A DNA stretch of 64,000 bases. Origin: Paenibacillus bovis (lineage in GTDB: Bacteria; Bacillota; Bacilli; Paenibacillales; Paenibacillaceae). Positions within the stretch are counted from its first letter, which is position 1. Each line of letters begins with the position of its first letter. Made by a program: the position numbers and the translations under genes. Below are positions 37,029 to 46,546 of this stretch, piece by piece. The notes beneath the pieces were generated by a model that was not told where the DNA came from, made no database searches, and was given only the letters and a program-made list of their open reading frames with translations. The stretch is from positions 4,457,501-4,521,500 of the forward strand of contig NZ_CP013023.1 of assembly GCF_001421015.2 (NCBI RefSeq), written 5' to 3'.

Positions 37029-37451
37029 CTAGAGCTGGCTGATATTCTGATTAATCCGCTGCAGCATATCGGATAATTGTTTCTGATCGCTGCTGCTGAA
37101 GCCATCGAGCATACGGTTCAGGAAAGTTTCACGTTCCTGCCGAAAAGCAATAATCTTCTCGCGTCCATGCTCGGTGAGCTGTACGAGTGTGAAGCGGTTA
37201 TCTTCGGGACTGATACGACGAATAACCATATTCTCCGCTTCCAGCTGCTTCACATGACGGGTGATGGCTGCATGATCGATACCAACCAGCTTTTGTAAGG
37301 AAGATTGGCTAATCTCATCAGACTGATACAACTGACATAACAGCTGCAAGCGGGAAGCACTGATTCCTGCACACCGCTCAAATGTACTGGTCAGCTGACG
37401 GTGAAGACCGTGAATTTGGTTGAATATTTCCTGAGATGATAATTCTGGCAT
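37029..37451 (-). CDS. MarR-family transcriptional regulator
   Basis: 140 residues. Winged helix-turn-helix: ISQSSLQKLVGIDHAAITRHVKQLE, then the wing RRISPEDNRFTLVQLTEHGRE. A Cys at about residue 28 (FERCAGIS) lies in the N-terminal helix region where some MarR-type redox sensors place a reactive Cys. That is suggestive only. The start is ATG 37451 with GGAG 10 bases upstream. It most likely represses itself and the nitroreductase through the palindrome at 37515-37543. Confidence 0.87.
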   Translation of the reverse strand: MPELSSQEIFNQIHGLHRQLTSTFERCAGISASRLQLLCQLYQSDEISQSSLQKLVGIDHAAITRHVKQLEAENMVIRRISPEDNRFTLVQLTEHGREKIIAFRQERETFLNRMLDGFSSSDQKQLSDMLQRINQNISQL

Positions 37452-37514
37452 CGGACTTCTCTCCTCTCTGACCGTACTACGGTTATTCATGAAATAGCGC
37501 AGAATATCTATTCG

Positions 37515-37571
37515 TTTGACTGATCAATCATTGACATATCAAATAATAACATATCCTATTTGAATTTGCAA
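37515..37571 (-). promoter_or_regulatory. Promoter and candidate operator of the marR-nitroreductase operon
   Basis: Minus strand: TTGCAA (37566-37571), 17-base spacer, TATTAT (37543-37548). Just downstream, 37515-37543 holds an imperfect inverted repeat with TTTGA/TCAAA ends and an internal TGATCA, placed over the transcription start. Confidence 0.6.
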
Positions 37572-37682
37572 TTGTATTACACAAAATTAAATTTATGAAA
37601 ATATTTATTGTTACTTTTGTGAGCGGTTTTGTTGTTCTCTTTTTTGTAAGTGAGCTATCCTTTGATGGTTCATCATAGTTCA

Positions 37683-37711
37683 TAGACTTTAAAAGAATAA
37701 TACGTTATAGT
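37683..37711 (+). promoter_or_regulatory. Candidate promoter of the FUSC-type exporter gene
   Basis: TAGACT (37683-37688), 17-base spacer, TATAGT (37706-37711), 50 bp before the start codon. The remaining 310-bp gap from 37452 holds the marR promoter and AT-rich sequence only. Confidence 0.45.
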
Positions 37712-37761
37712 ACATAGTCCAATGTTAACTTGTATGATTCAGGAAGGAACCGATTGAACTT

Positions 37762-38706
37762 ATGAAATTTGCTATTGGAATGCGTAACCTCAAAACAGCG
37801 CTTGCTGTGCTGATCTGTCTGATCATCTCGCAGCTGCTGCATCTGGAGTATCCGTTTTATGCTGTTATCGCTACTATTATTGCAATGGAAAACTCGGTCA
37901 CCAATTCGTATACGGTTGGTAAAAACCGGATGATGGGCACAATTGTCGGTGCTTTTTGCGGATTTATTTTCGCTTTGATCGATCCGCATAATGCCATTCT
38001 GGCGGCGCTCGGTATTATTATGGTCATCTATATTTGCAATCTACTGGGCTGGAACAAATCCGTCTCTATTGCCAGCATCGTATTTCTGGCAATCATGCTG
38101 AATCTGCGTCCGGGTGAAAGTCCCCTTCTCTACGGTACTCACCGCGTAATGGATACGCTGATCGGTATCGGGGTTGCCGTACTGGTTAACTATCTCGTCT
38201 ATCCACCCAACCATGAGCGTGGACTGGAACAGAAGCGCATGGTTCTGCGTCGCAATATGACGCGTCTCGCCCATGAACTGCTTCGCGAAGGCGGCGGTGT
38301 ACATATCAGTTCTCTGCGCGATGATATGACAGCGATGGAAGAAGCGTACAAAACGTATACTTCCGAATTCCGGCTGAATCTCAGCAAGCAGCTGTTTATC
38401 GATCATATTGAGCAGGAGATCGATATTTACCACAACACGTATTCCCATATGCGTATGCTGCGACTGCTCACCGATGAGCCGGAGACTGAGCTGGCTCCTG
38501 GAGTCATTCAGCGACTTCGATCTCTGGTCGCTGCTCCGATTACTGTACATCCGGAATATCTGCCGCTGATTTACCGGTATCATGTACAATGTATTCTCCA
38601 GGAAATGCAAATACTCGGTCTGATCATCCCAACCGATATTGCTTCTCCCAAAAAGCTTCAGCCTACCCGCGCAGAACTTGCCATAAGCGATGATCCGGTA
38701 CAATAA
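37762..38706 (+). CDS. Aromatic acid exporter / FUSC family protein
   Basis: 314 residues. The N-terminal 145 residues contain about six membrane helices, with the ArAE signature (GMRNLKTALAVLICLIISQ, NRMMGTIVGAFCGF, HRVMDTLIGIGVAVLVNYLV). The C-terminal half is soluble and helical. Related half-size proteins are thought to export aromatic acids or other anions. GGAAGG is about 14 bases before ATG 37762, a long spacing but with no better start. It stands alone, divergent from the marR operon. Confidence 0.82.
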   Translation: MKFAIGMRNLKTALAVLICLIISQLLHLEYPFYAVIATIIAMENSVTNSYTVGKNRMMGTIVGAFCGFIFALIDPHNAILAALGIIMVIYICNLLGWNKSVSIASIVFLAIMLNLRPGESPLLYGTHRVMDTLIGIGVAVLVNYLVYPPNHERGLEQKRMVLRRNMTRLAHELLREGGGVHISSLRDDMTAMEEAYKTYTSEFRLNLSKQLFIDHIEQEIDIYHNTYSHMRMLRLLTDEPETELAPGVIQRLRSLVAAPITVHPEYLPLIYRYHVQCILQEMQILGLIIPTDIASPKKLQPTRAELAISDDPVQ

Positions 38707-38772
38707 CAAGGCTGCTGTGATCCTGTTGTCCAATCAGACAATAACACTACCTTGATATCTTCACATAACTAA

Positions 38773-38812
38773 AGAACCCTGTCTCCGCACAAAAGGGAGA
38801 CAGGGTTTGTTT
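38773..38812 (+). terminator. Intrinsic terminator after the FUSC gene
   Basis: A perfect 12-bp stem AACCCTGTCTCC with GGAGACAGGGTT around a 9-base loop, then T-rich sequence. Confidence 0.85.
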
Positions 38813-38890
38813 GGTTATATTCAGCTATTTATCTTCATCTTGTATCCTTAAATACTTATCCATAGACAAACGACATGTCACAACGATCTG

Positions 38891-40156
38891 TTATTGGGGC
38901 AAATCAGCTGCTTTGATGCGCAGGATTTTACCGGCAGATTCCGAGATCGGATCAGTGTCTGTTCCGAGCCCAAAGTAGAAATCTCCATGATACTCTTCCA
39001 GCGATTTAGCATACGTATCCTGTTTGAATTTCAATACTTCGGTCCACTTGTTCAGATTGCGCGTTTTGTATACCCGGCTGATATAGCTACCATCCGACTG
39101 CTTCGTATAAGTGAGCAGATACAGCATTTTACCGCGTACAATCATATCGGTTGGACGGGCATTTGGATCAGGCAGCTGGATCGATCTTGCTTTGTCCAGA
39201 GTTTTGGCTGCAATGAGCGATTCGGGCATGATCTGGGAATCATTGTACAACTCTCCGGCAATATAGACGAGCTGATTATTCAGCACAACCGTTTTACTGA
39301 TTTTTTTGTACGGACTGGAGCCGGCTTTGGCGACAAAGCTCATACCTGGCAGCAGTGTTTTGCCGGTTACTTTTTGCTGATGGATATTCAGGTTTTTGTC
39401 TATAGCGAGCAGGTTGGTCTCGTCATCCCAGGTTTTGTTATCCGGGATAATGATCGCGGATGCATATAGCATTCCTTTAAACTGGAAAAACTTGTACGTA
39501 CGGCTTCCGAGTCCATCGATCTTGGCAAACTCTTTCCAGGTTTTGCCGTTATCTCCGGATATCAGTACAACCGGTGCATCTTCTGTACCAATCGCTGCGA
39601 ACAGGTTGCCCTGATAGTAGGCCATGTCATAGACATGAATACCGCCCGGCAGATTCTGATACTCATTCCAGTGATCACCGTTCAGCTCGTAGTAGTTGCC
39701 ATACTCCCAGCCTGGTACGACCGAATCATTACCCGGTATGTACAGTTTATTGCGGAAGATTTTGAATGTATCGATCTGTTCATCATCGGTAACCTCGCGC
39801 GTCTCCTGTTTGCCGGTTTTGGCATTGTTCACCACTACTTTTTGCGTAATAAATTTCCCGGTCTGGGGATCATAATAAATAATCGGCACAGGGCCTGCAT
39901 TGGGAGATGGCTTGGAGTTGCTGCTGTTGCCATGACCCAGATAGATTTTGCCGTCAAATACCTGCATATCCCACACATTGCGGGCATAAGGCTCATTATT
40001 AAAAGGCTGTCCGAGCAGCTGTAATCGGGAAGTCACATCCACATTGGCAGTCTGGGATGCCTTAGCGGTATAGCCATTTACAGGAAAAGCCGAACTTCCG
40101 GTTATCATAATACATCCTGCCAGTAGAGCCGGAGCAATCATTTTTCTGATTTTCAT
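38891..40156 (-). CDS. Secreted beta-propeller-like protein, function unknown
   Basis: 421 residues. Signal peptide with core ALLAGCIMITGSSAF and probable cut near residue 30-34. The mature part consists of repeated four-strand units with short motifs such as FDGKIYLGHG, FRNKLYIPG, YQGNLFAAIG, an Asp-box-like SGDNGKTWKEF and FKGMLYASA, so a six- or seven-bladed propeller is likely. No catalytic motif seen. AAAGGATG lies 7 bases before ATG 40156. Monocistronic. Confidence 0.72.
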   Translation of the reverse strand: MKIRKMIAPALLAGCIMITGSSAFPVNGYTAKASQTANVDVTSRLQLLGQPFNNEPYARNVWDMQVFDGKIYLGHGNSSNSKPSPNAGPVPIIYYDPQTGKFITQKVVVNNAKTGKQETREVTDDEQIDTFKIFRNKLYIPGNDSVVPGWEYGNYYELNGDHWNEYQNLPGGIHVYDMAYYQGNLFAAIGTEDAPVVLISGDNGKTWKEFAKIDGLGSRTYKFFQFKGMLYASAIIIPDNKTWDDETNLLAIDKNLNIHQQKVTGKTLLPGMSFVAKAGSSPYKKISKTVVLNNQLVYIAGELYNDSQIMPESLIAAKTLDKARSIQLPDPNARPTDMIVRGKMLYLLTYTKQSDGSYISRVYKTRNLNKWTEVLKFKQDTYAKSLEEYHGDFYFGLGTDTDPISESAGKILRIKAADLPQ

Positions 40157-40361
40157 ATGAATTCATCCTTTCGGTGTATAGAATGAGTAGTTATTTTAAC
40201 AGCTTGTTTGATCCCTCCTATAGGTGAGTCATCAGTATCCACTTCCTGGTATTAATATAGCACATACGGATACTGGAATCTAAAGCAGGTAATGACACCT
40301 GAATCAACGTGCTTGTTTCGTTCTATATCCTATAGATGATTACACCGTATATTTTGTATAC

Positions 40362-40403
40362 AAAAACAGACCGGTCAGATGAAATATCCATCTACCGGTC
40401 CGT
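40362..40403 (-). terminator. Intrinsic terminator of aspA
   Basis: Minus strand: GACCGGT and GATG with CATC and ACCGGTC, ending in GTTTTTG. It lies about 30 bp after the aspA stop. Confidence 0.8.
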
Positions 40404-40430
40404 TTCCGATCTATTCGTTATCGTTTCGTC

Positions 40431-41840
40431 TTAATCCTTGTGCAGCAGTTCTTCGCCGGCGATTCCTGGTTCAGTCATCTGATAAGGATCGAGAATAATA
40501 TTCAATTCTTCCTCAGTCAGCACATTATACAGCAGACAGAGCTCGCGCACCGATTTGCCCGTCTGAATCGCTTCGCGGGCGATCCGGGATACGACTTCAT
40601 AGCCCAGATGCGGATTCAGTGCCGTAATCATGCCGACGCTGCGCTCCACATATTGACGGCAGTTGTCTACATTTGCCTGGATACCGTCTACACAATGCAG
40701 ACGGAATACGGTGAAGCCCTGTTTCATAATCTCCAGCGATTGCAGCAGATTATAGACCAGTACCGGCTCCATTACGTTCAGCTCCAGCTGACCTGCTTCG
40801 GAAGCCAGACAGATCGTATTATCATTACCGATTACCTGGAAAGCAATCTGATTGATCACTTCGCACATCACCGGATTGACTTTGCCCGGCATAATAGAAG
40901 ATCCCGGCTGACGTGCAGGCAGGCTCAATTCATTAAGACCGGCATACGGTCCGGAAGCCATCAGACGAATATCATTGGCTACTTTAGACATATTCATCAT
41001 ACAGATTTTCAGCGCTGCCGATACTTCGGTGTACGCATCCGTATTTTGAGTCGCATCTACCAGATGATCCGAAGCGGTTACTTCAAATCCGCTGATCTCT
41101 GCCAGAATCTCGGCAACACGGGTAATATAGCGGCGATCCGCATTCAGACCGGTGCCGACAGCCGTCGCACCCATATTGATATGCAGCAGATTCTCGCGGG
41201 TCGCTTCTACGCGGCGGATATCGCGGCTCAATACACGTGCATAAGCCTGGAATTCCTGTCCCAGTCGAATCGGCACAGCATCCTGTAGATGCGTACGTCC
41301 CATTTTGATCACTGTATCGAATTCATCCGCCTTGGTCTGGAAAGACTGCTGCAGCTCGCGCATAGCGATCAGCAGCTTCTCGATCATGGACAGTGTAGCC
41401 AGATGAATCGCTGTTGGGAAAGCATCGTTGGTAGACTGTGCCATATTAACATGGTTATTCGGACTGATGTCCACATAAGCGCCTTTTTCCTTGCCCATGA
41501 TTTCCAGGGCACGGTTTGCAATAACTTCATTGGTGTTCATATTGATCGACGTACCTGCGCCGCCCTGAATAGGATCGACGATAAATTGATCCAGCCACTG
41601 GCCTGCCAGAATCTCATCTGCTGCCTGTACGATAGCTTCCCCTTTGGGACCATACAGACGCGACAGCTCCATATTGGCGAGCGCAGCTCCTTTTTTGACC
41701 ATGGCCATCGCCCGGATCAATTCGGGATGCAGACGCTGACCGGTGATCGGAAAGTTCTCTACTGCACGCAGTGTTTGAATACCGTAATACGCCTCGTCCG
41801 GAACTTCTTTGGTGCCCAGAAAATCCTTTTCTACTCTCAC
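40431..41840 (-). CDS. aspA: Aspartate ammonia-lyase
   Basis: 469 residues, full length. The opening EKDFLGTKEVPDEAYYGIQT, the HVNMAQSTNDAFPTA helix, GRTHLQDAVPIRLGQEF, and the superfamily signature GSSIMPGKVNP (near residue 317, containing the catalytic Ser) mark a class II aspartase/fumarase. Details such as TSINMNTNEVIANRA favour aspartase over fumarase. It converts aspartate to fumarate and ammonia. The start is GTG 41840 with GGAGG 8 bases upstream; an ATG between them is out of frame. It stands alone, without the ansA or transporter neighbour common in Bacillus. Confidence 0.92.
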   Translation of the reverse strand: MRVEKDFLGTKEVPDEAYYGIQTLRAVENFPITGQRLHPELIRAMAMVKKGAALANMELSRLYGPKGEAIVQAADEILAGQWLDQFIVDPIQGGAGTSINMNTNEVIANRALEIMGKEKGAYVDISPNNHVNMAQSTNDAFPTAIHLATLSMIEKLLIAMRELQQSFQTKADEFDTVIKMGRTHLQDAVPIRLGQEFQAYARVLSRDIRRVEATRENLLHINMGATAVGTGLNADRRYITRVAEILAEISGFEVTASDHLVDATQNTDAYTEVSAALKICMMNMSKVANDIRLMASGPYAGLNELSLPARQPGSSIMPGKVNPVMCEVINQIAFQVIGNDNTICLASEAGQLELNVMEPVLVYNLLQSLEIMKQGFTVFRLHCVDGIQANVDNCRQYVERSVGMITALNPHLGYEVVSRIAREAIQTGKSVRELCLLYNVLTEEELNIILDPYQMTEPGIAGEELLHKD

Positions 41841-41946
41841 GATTCATTCCTCCGGCTAGCTAGACTATTGATTTTATGGTTATGGATTACAACAGTCCTA
41901 TTATACGTTTACTGTACGTCAGGTTCCAGTAGTATCCCAAATTAAT

Positions 41947-43281
41947 TTAACAGGTATTGCTCTCGTTCCACTGTAGATCTGCCAGTGCCAGCAGCGCACC
42001 GCCAACCATGTTTTTTTCTTTTTTGGTTACTGCGCGTTCCAGCTCATCATTCAGCAGCAACCTGGCCTGCTGCACCTGCTCCCGGTTTACAAAAATATCT
42101 GCCGGATTGGCAAACTGGGCCAATGCGGTAATGACCACCTGCCGCTGTACGCCATTCCCATTGAGCCAGCGGATAACATCTTCGGCTGCGGGATTGGAGA
42201 TGGCAAACAGCTGATCCCAGCCATCATAGGGATAACTCACCCGTTTGCGCTCACTCATCCATTCAATAACGCGCCGGCTGCGAAATGGCTTCAGCCAGCA
42301 GTTGGCAGTATATCCATTCAGCCGTTTATCCTGTTCAGCCTGCTCCAGTCTGGTCCAGACCCTGTTTAATCCTTCGTCTTCCGGCAAACAGGATGCTGTC
42401 AGATTCGCCAGTACAGCAGAATTGATACGATCTTCCTCCGGCAGCTCCCATAGGCTTCTCACCCAATCAGCAGCATACTGCCCGCTAATGGTTCCTGCAT
42501 ATTCCATCAGACTGTTACGTATATCCTTGTCCTTTTCCTGCTTGATTCGCTGCATCCAGCTCTGAAATACCTGTTCCGGATCATGCGCTTCAAAAGCAGC
42601 TTGCAGCTGCTGATCCGCTTTGCCATTCACTTCCACGTAACGAATTAGCAGCTGCAGGTCGTTTCTTGCTTCTTCCAGTGTTAGATGCAGAAAATCATTT
42701 ATCCAATTCGTCCACCGTTTGGCATTGGCACTGTTGACGTCAATACCGAGATGACCGATAAACGGTTCGTACTGCCAAGATTCTGCCCCTATACCGTACA
42801 AAACAGTTACCTTGTCCAGAAAATCAGTTAATGAGCTGGCCAGCAGCTGAATTTCATTCGTCTCATGATACCAGTGAACAACAGCCGGGTACTTCGGATG
42901 GCTCTCCAGATCAAGCATCAACATATCTCCGTTACCGGCAATATGGAAAGCTAGAAACCGCTTTTCCTCGTATAAGGATTCTTCTCGGAAATCCGGAAAA
43001 TCCAGCACGTCCAAAGACCAGCCCAGATCGCCAGCAGCACCAAATGGTACCCGTACATCTTCCATAATCGACCAGACTACAAAACCTTCTGCACCGCATC
43101 CCAGCAGTTCTTTGAGCTCTCCCGGCAGTGTTATTCCCAGACGCTGCTCTAGTTTGCCAATCTGCTCTGCTGTTGCAGGCGGTTTTATAACCATCGCAGT
43201 ATCAGCACCTTTGGCCTGCAGCGATTCAACCATATTTCTCCATTTCTTATGCCAGCCTTTCCATCGTTCATATAATGTCAT
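41947..43281 (-). CDS. SMI1/KNR4 (SUKH) family protein with long C-terminal helical region
   Basis: 444 residues. The N-terminal SUKH domain (about 30-190) shows PPATAEQIGKLEQRLGITLP, ELKELLGCGAEGF, GDMLMLDLESHPKYPAVVHW and a Phe/Leu helix. From about residue 200 the protein is helical and resembles short HEAT-like repeats (ISNPAAEDVIRWLNGNGVQR, ALAQFANPADI). This size is well above ordinary SUKH immunity proteins. The start is ATG 43281 with AGAGG 9 bases upstream; ATG 43290 sits too close to the ribosome site. It is monocistronic, 100 bp upstream of aspA on the same strand. Confidence 0.72.
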   Translation of the reverse strand: MTLYERWKGWHKKWRNMVESLQAKGADTAMVIKPPATAEQIGKLEQRLGITLPGELKELLGCGAEGFVVWSIMEDVRVPFGAAGDLGWSLDVLDFPDFREESLYEEKRFLAFHIAGNGDMLMLDLESHPKYPAVVHWYHETNEIQLLASSLTDFLDKVTVLYGIGAESWQYEPFIGHLGIDVNSANAKRWTNWINDFLHLTLEEARNDLQLLIRYVEVNGKADQQLQAAFEAHDPEQVFQSWMQRIKQEKDKDIRNSLMEYAGTISGQYAADWVRSLWELPEEDRINSAVLANLTASCLPEDEGLNRVWTRLEQAEQDKRLNGYTANCWLKPFRSRRVIEWMSERKRVSYPYDGWDQLFAISNPAAEDVIRWLNGNGVQRQVVITALAQFANPADIFVNREQVQQARLLLNDELERAVTKKEKNMVGGALLALADLQWNESNTC

Positions 43282-43686
43282 CCTGTTCATCCTCTCCTTG
43301 CTCCAATATCCCTATTCTTCTATATTCGCTCGTTAAGACAGCCGGATTCCTTTCAATTAACAGGAACTACCCAGCTGCCCGATGGTATGAAATAAAAAGT
43401 AATGGCTGTATCAGCCATATGGTTGGCTGATTGTTCAATCAGGCCATACTCTCTATTATAATACGTTCCCGCAGTAAAGTGATTACGATTTCGTACTGTT
43501 CTTACTACCGTATTGTTACATTCATCAACTTTACATGTATCCAGTCCTGTTTTGCAGCCTCTATTATGCTGCTATCAACGGAGCATGTATAGTTACAAGT
43601 TACGCATAATTCATAAAACCAAAAAGCCGCAGCATGAATCGCTGCGGCCTCACTTTGTATCATTTCAGTTACTGCCCTTTTGTGAA
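43282..43686. other. Intergenic region, 405 bp
   Basis: Holds the thrC terminator (43619-43651) and a palindrome, ATGGCTG-TAT-CAGCCAT at 43402-43418, followed by another TGGCTGA at 43424-43430. The palindrome lies upstream of the SUKH gene and may be an operator. A TATAAT-like box near 43457 on the minus strand has no good -35. No gene seen. Confidence 0.4.
43619..43651 (-). terminator. Intrinsic terminator of thrC
   Basis: Minus strand: GCCGCAGC with GCTGCGGC around a 7-base loop, then TTTTTGG. Confidence 0.85.
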
Positions 43687-45081
43687 TTAGCGTGTATAAA
43701 AGGCTTCCAACTGGCGAACCACTTCATTCAGATCATGATCAATAATCGTCTGATGCTGCGGCATAGAGAACAATGCCTGAATCGGCGCCGGGAATTCCTG
43801 TTCGATTTCACACAGGACAATAGATTCGTCAAACTTGGCCGGATGGGCTGTTGCCAGCGTAATGCATACTTCCTCCGGTCCGCTGCATTGTTCATAAGCA
43901 GCAATACCGCAAGCTGTATGAGGGTCGAGCAAATAGTCATACTCATTTTTGTATTTGATAATGGACTGCAGACAATCCTGATTCGAAGCTCCATAGGCTG
44001 CAAAGTCACGTTGTACATGCTCCAGATCTTCCTGACTCAGCACAATTTTACCTTCTGTTTGAAGCTTGTTCATATAATCGGACACTTTAGCCGCATCTTC
44101 TTTGAGGAAATAATACAGATAACGTTCAAAGTTGCTCGCCACCTGAATATCCATGGATGGACTATGTGTACTACGGAATTCACCTGGCTGGTATTCTCCT
44201 GTTCTCACAAAGCGCTCCAGAATATTATTCTCGTTGGTAGCAATAATCAGCTTGTTAATCGGCAGTCCCATCTGACGGGCCAGAAAACCGGAGAAAATAT
44301 TGCCAAAGTTGCCGGAAGGCACGCTGATATTAACCTTGCGTTCGCCGCTTTCGTCCTGCGCCCGGAAATAGGCATAAAAGTAATACACCGTCTGCGCCAG
44401 AATGCGCACGAAATTAATAGAATTGATCGCCCGTAGATGATACTTCTTTTTGAATGTCAGATCGGCGAACAGATCCTTGATCATTTTCTGGCAATCATCA
44501 AAGTTTCCTTTGACCGACAGATTCAGTACGTTACTGTCATCTACCGTCGTCATCTGCAGCTCCTGCACCTTGCTGACCTTGCCATGCGGATGCAGAATAC
44601 AGATTTTGATACCTTCCTTGCCGCGTACGCCCTGGATGGCAGCTGCTCCCGTATCGCCGGAAGTTGCGCCCAGAATATGAATGATATCTCCATTTTTGCG
44701 GGACATATAGGAATACAGTTCTCCCATGAATTGCAGAGCCACATCTTTAAAAGCAAAGGTCGGTCCATGGAACAGCTCCATAATATAGAGCGAATCGCTG
44801 ATCTTCTTCACCGGTGTCACTTCCGGATGACGGAAGTTGCCGTAGCTGCGTTCTGCCAGTTCGCGCAGATCCGCTGCCGGAATCTCATCATTCACATATC
44901 GCGCAAATATCTGCAAAAATAGATCTACATAGCTCAGCGTACTCCACTCGCGAAGTTCCTCCGGTGAGATCACCGGTATCTGTTCGGGTATCATCAGACC
45001 ACCATCATCAGCCAATCCCATTAATACCGTATCGATAAATCCTTTTGGCTCAACCTGTCCCCTGGTACTGATATATTTCAT
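43687..45081 (-). CDS. thrC: Threonine synthase
   Basis: 464 residues, the long form of threonine synthase (about 430 or more), not the roughly 350-residue Bacillus form. The N-terminus MKYISTRGQVEPKGFIDTVL is typical. The PLP-binding Lys is in GPTFAFKDVALQ near residue 113. ATSGDTGAAAI and SVPSGNFGNIFSGFLARQMG bind the phosphate. It converts O-phosphohomoserine to threonine. GGGGG lies 6 bases before ATG 45081. It is isolated from hom and thrB. No T-box leader was found upstream. Confidence 0.93.
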   Translation of the reverse strand: MKYISTRGQVEPKGFIDTVLMGLADDGGLMIPEQIPVISPEELREWSTLSYVDLFLQIFARYVNDEIPAADLRELAERSYGNFRHPEVTPVKKISDSLYIMELFHGPTFAFKDVALQFMGELYSYMSRKNGDIIHILGATSGDTGAAAIQGVRGKEGIKICILHPHGKVSKVQELQMTTVDDSNVLNLSVKGNFDDCQKMIKDLFADLTFKKKYHLRAINSINFVRILAQTVYYFYAYFRAQDESGERKVNISVPSGNFGNIFSGFLARQMGLPINKLIIATNENNILERFVRTGEYQPGEFRSTHSPSMDIQVASNFERYLYYFLKEDAAKVSDYMNKLQTEGKIVLSQEDLEHVQRDFAAYGASNQDCLQSIIKYKNEYDYLLDPHTACGIAAYEQCSGPEEVCITLATAHPAKFDESIVLCEIEQEFPAPIQALFSMPQHQTIIDHDLNEVVRQLEAFYTR

Positions 45082-45176
45082 ACATATCCCCCAATTGATT
45101 AATATTCAAGCCTGGATTCTGCAGAATGCATACTTCTACAGACCTGCGCTGTTCGTCGTTAAACACGTTACTTCCT

Positions 45177-45205
45177 ATCATACCCTGTCACAGAGCTGCA
45201 TCCAA
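45177..45205 (-). promoter_or_regulatory. Candidate promoter of thrC
   Basis: Minus strand: TTGGAT (45200-45205), 17-base spacer, TATGAT (45177-45182). It is in the 371-bp gap between thrC and the BMP gene, which otherwise holds the SigD-like site at 45403 and AT-rich sequence. Confidence 0.5.
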
Positions 45206-45402
45206 GCATTAATTTACTAAAGTTATGCCGGTTTGCCCTTTTTTATTTGTTCAACATATTATCATAAATCACATCTTTTGTGATCTCTGAAATTTCTAGT
45301 ATTCATTTCAGCCTATTTTTCACCATTTGTTTCAGCATCTCTAAGTTATTTAGCAAATTTGTGTTTCACCCTTCTCTCACTCTTCACTAACAAATCCTCA
45401 CA

Positions 45403-45410
45403 GCCGATAT
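45403..45410 (+). promoter_or_regulatory. SigD-type -10 element upstream of the BMP-chemoreceptor pair
   Basis: GCCGATAT, a perfect match to the motility sigma factor -10 box, lies 42 bp before the BMP start. The -35 is weak: no TAAA at the 15-base spacing. The downstream chemoreceptor makes motility-type control plausible. Confidence 0.4.
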
Positions 45411-45452
45411 AAGGTAGGTAAATTCCGATTAAACATAGAGAGGATAACAGCA

Positions 45453-46466
45453 GTGAAGAAACATAAAACGTGGAGTTATCTAGGATGTATGATTCTGGTT
45501 ACCGCCCTTCTCCTGAGTGCATGCTCCGGACAAAAGACAGCGGATACATCTGCCAGCAAGCAAAGACTAAAAGTGGGAATCGTTCTGTCGGATATTGGCC
45601 TGGGCGATCAGTCATTCAGTGACGGTGCATTCAAGGGACTGATCAAAGCACGTGACGAAGGCGACATTCTGTTTGACTACAAGGAAATTGCCGATACCGG
45701 TACGTATGATGAAGGCTTCGAACAGCTCGTTAAAGAAGGCAATGATATCATTATCGGCCTGGGCTATTCTGTCAAAGACAGCCTGGAAGCCACTGCCAAA
45801 AAACATCCGGACCGTCAATTTCTGCTGATTGATGAAAAATCGGAATTGGCCAATGTTGCATCTATTACATTCAAAGAAGAAGAAGGCAGCTTTCTCGCCG
45901 GTGCTCTTGCCGCGATGGCCAGCAAATCAGGCCACCTGGGCTTTATCGGCGGTGTCGAATCTTCTCTACTTCATAAATTCCAAATTGGCTACGAACAGGG
46001 CGCACGCGCCATTAATCCAAATACCAGCTTCTCGGTCAATTACACCGGTGATTTTGGTAAAGCCGAATTGGGTGCAAAGGCAGCCAAAGAGATGATCACT
46101 CGTGACAATGCAGATGTTATTTATACTGTAGCGGGACTCACCGGCGTCGGCGGACTGCAGGAAGCGCAAAAAGAAGGCAAATACTCGATCGGTGTCGATA
46201 GCGACCAGTTTTTCCTCGCCGAAAAATCCGTTATTGCATCCATGGTCAAAAATATTGATGTAGCCATCTATAATGCGCTGCAGACCTATATGAAAAGCAA
46301 TGCTTCCTTCCCGGAAAAGGATATGGTGTTCGGATTACAGGATGGCGGCGTGGGTCTGACCCAGATTCATCTGCTTGAACTGACCAAGGAACAACAGGCC
46401 AAGCTGGAGGAGCTGCAGCAAAAACTGATCTCGGGCGAAATCAAAATCAATATTCCAAGCTCATAA
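45453..46466 (+). CDS. BMP-family substrate-binding lipoprotein (Med/PnrA-like)
   Basis: 337 residues. Lipoprotein signal with lipobox LLLSAC (Cys near 24). The BMP fold follows: LKVGIVLSDIGLGDQSFSDG, YDEGFEQLVKEGNDIIIGLGYS, SITFKEEEGSFLAGALAA, LGFIGGVES and the hinge regions up to VFGLQDGGVGLT. Such proteins bind nucleosides (PnrA) or act as competence regulator Med. No ABC permease is adjacent. The start is GTG 45453 with GAGAGGA upstream. The chemoreceptor gene follows after 80 bp without a terminator, so this lipoprotein may present its ligand to the receptor. Confidence 0.85.
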   Translation: MKKHKTWSYLGCMILVTALLLSACSGQKTADTSASKQRLKVGIVLSDIGLGDQSFSDGAFKGLIKARDEGDILFDYKEIADTGTYDEGFEQLVKEGNDIIIGLGYSVKDSLEATAKKHPDRQFLLIDEKSELANVASITFKEEEGSFLAGALAAMASKSGHLGFIGGVESSLLHKFQIGYEQGARAINPNTSFSVNYTGDFGKAELGAKAAKEMITRDNADVIYTVAGLTGVGGLQEAQKEGKYSIGVDSDQFFLAEKSVIASMVKNIDVAIYNALQTYMKSNASFPEKDMVFGLQDGGVGLTQIHLLELTKEQQAKLEELQQKLISGEIKINIPSS

Positions 46467-46546
46467 TCCCGGATCGACTTGCGCATCATGATTATTATTG
46501 ACTGAACCACGCGTTTGATAATCAGACGCTGTAAATGGAGGCTAAC

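Noticed and set aside
45082..45452. T-box or other riboswitch upstream of thrC
   Set aside because: No T-box sequence or terminator-antiterminator pair could be found on the thrC strand.
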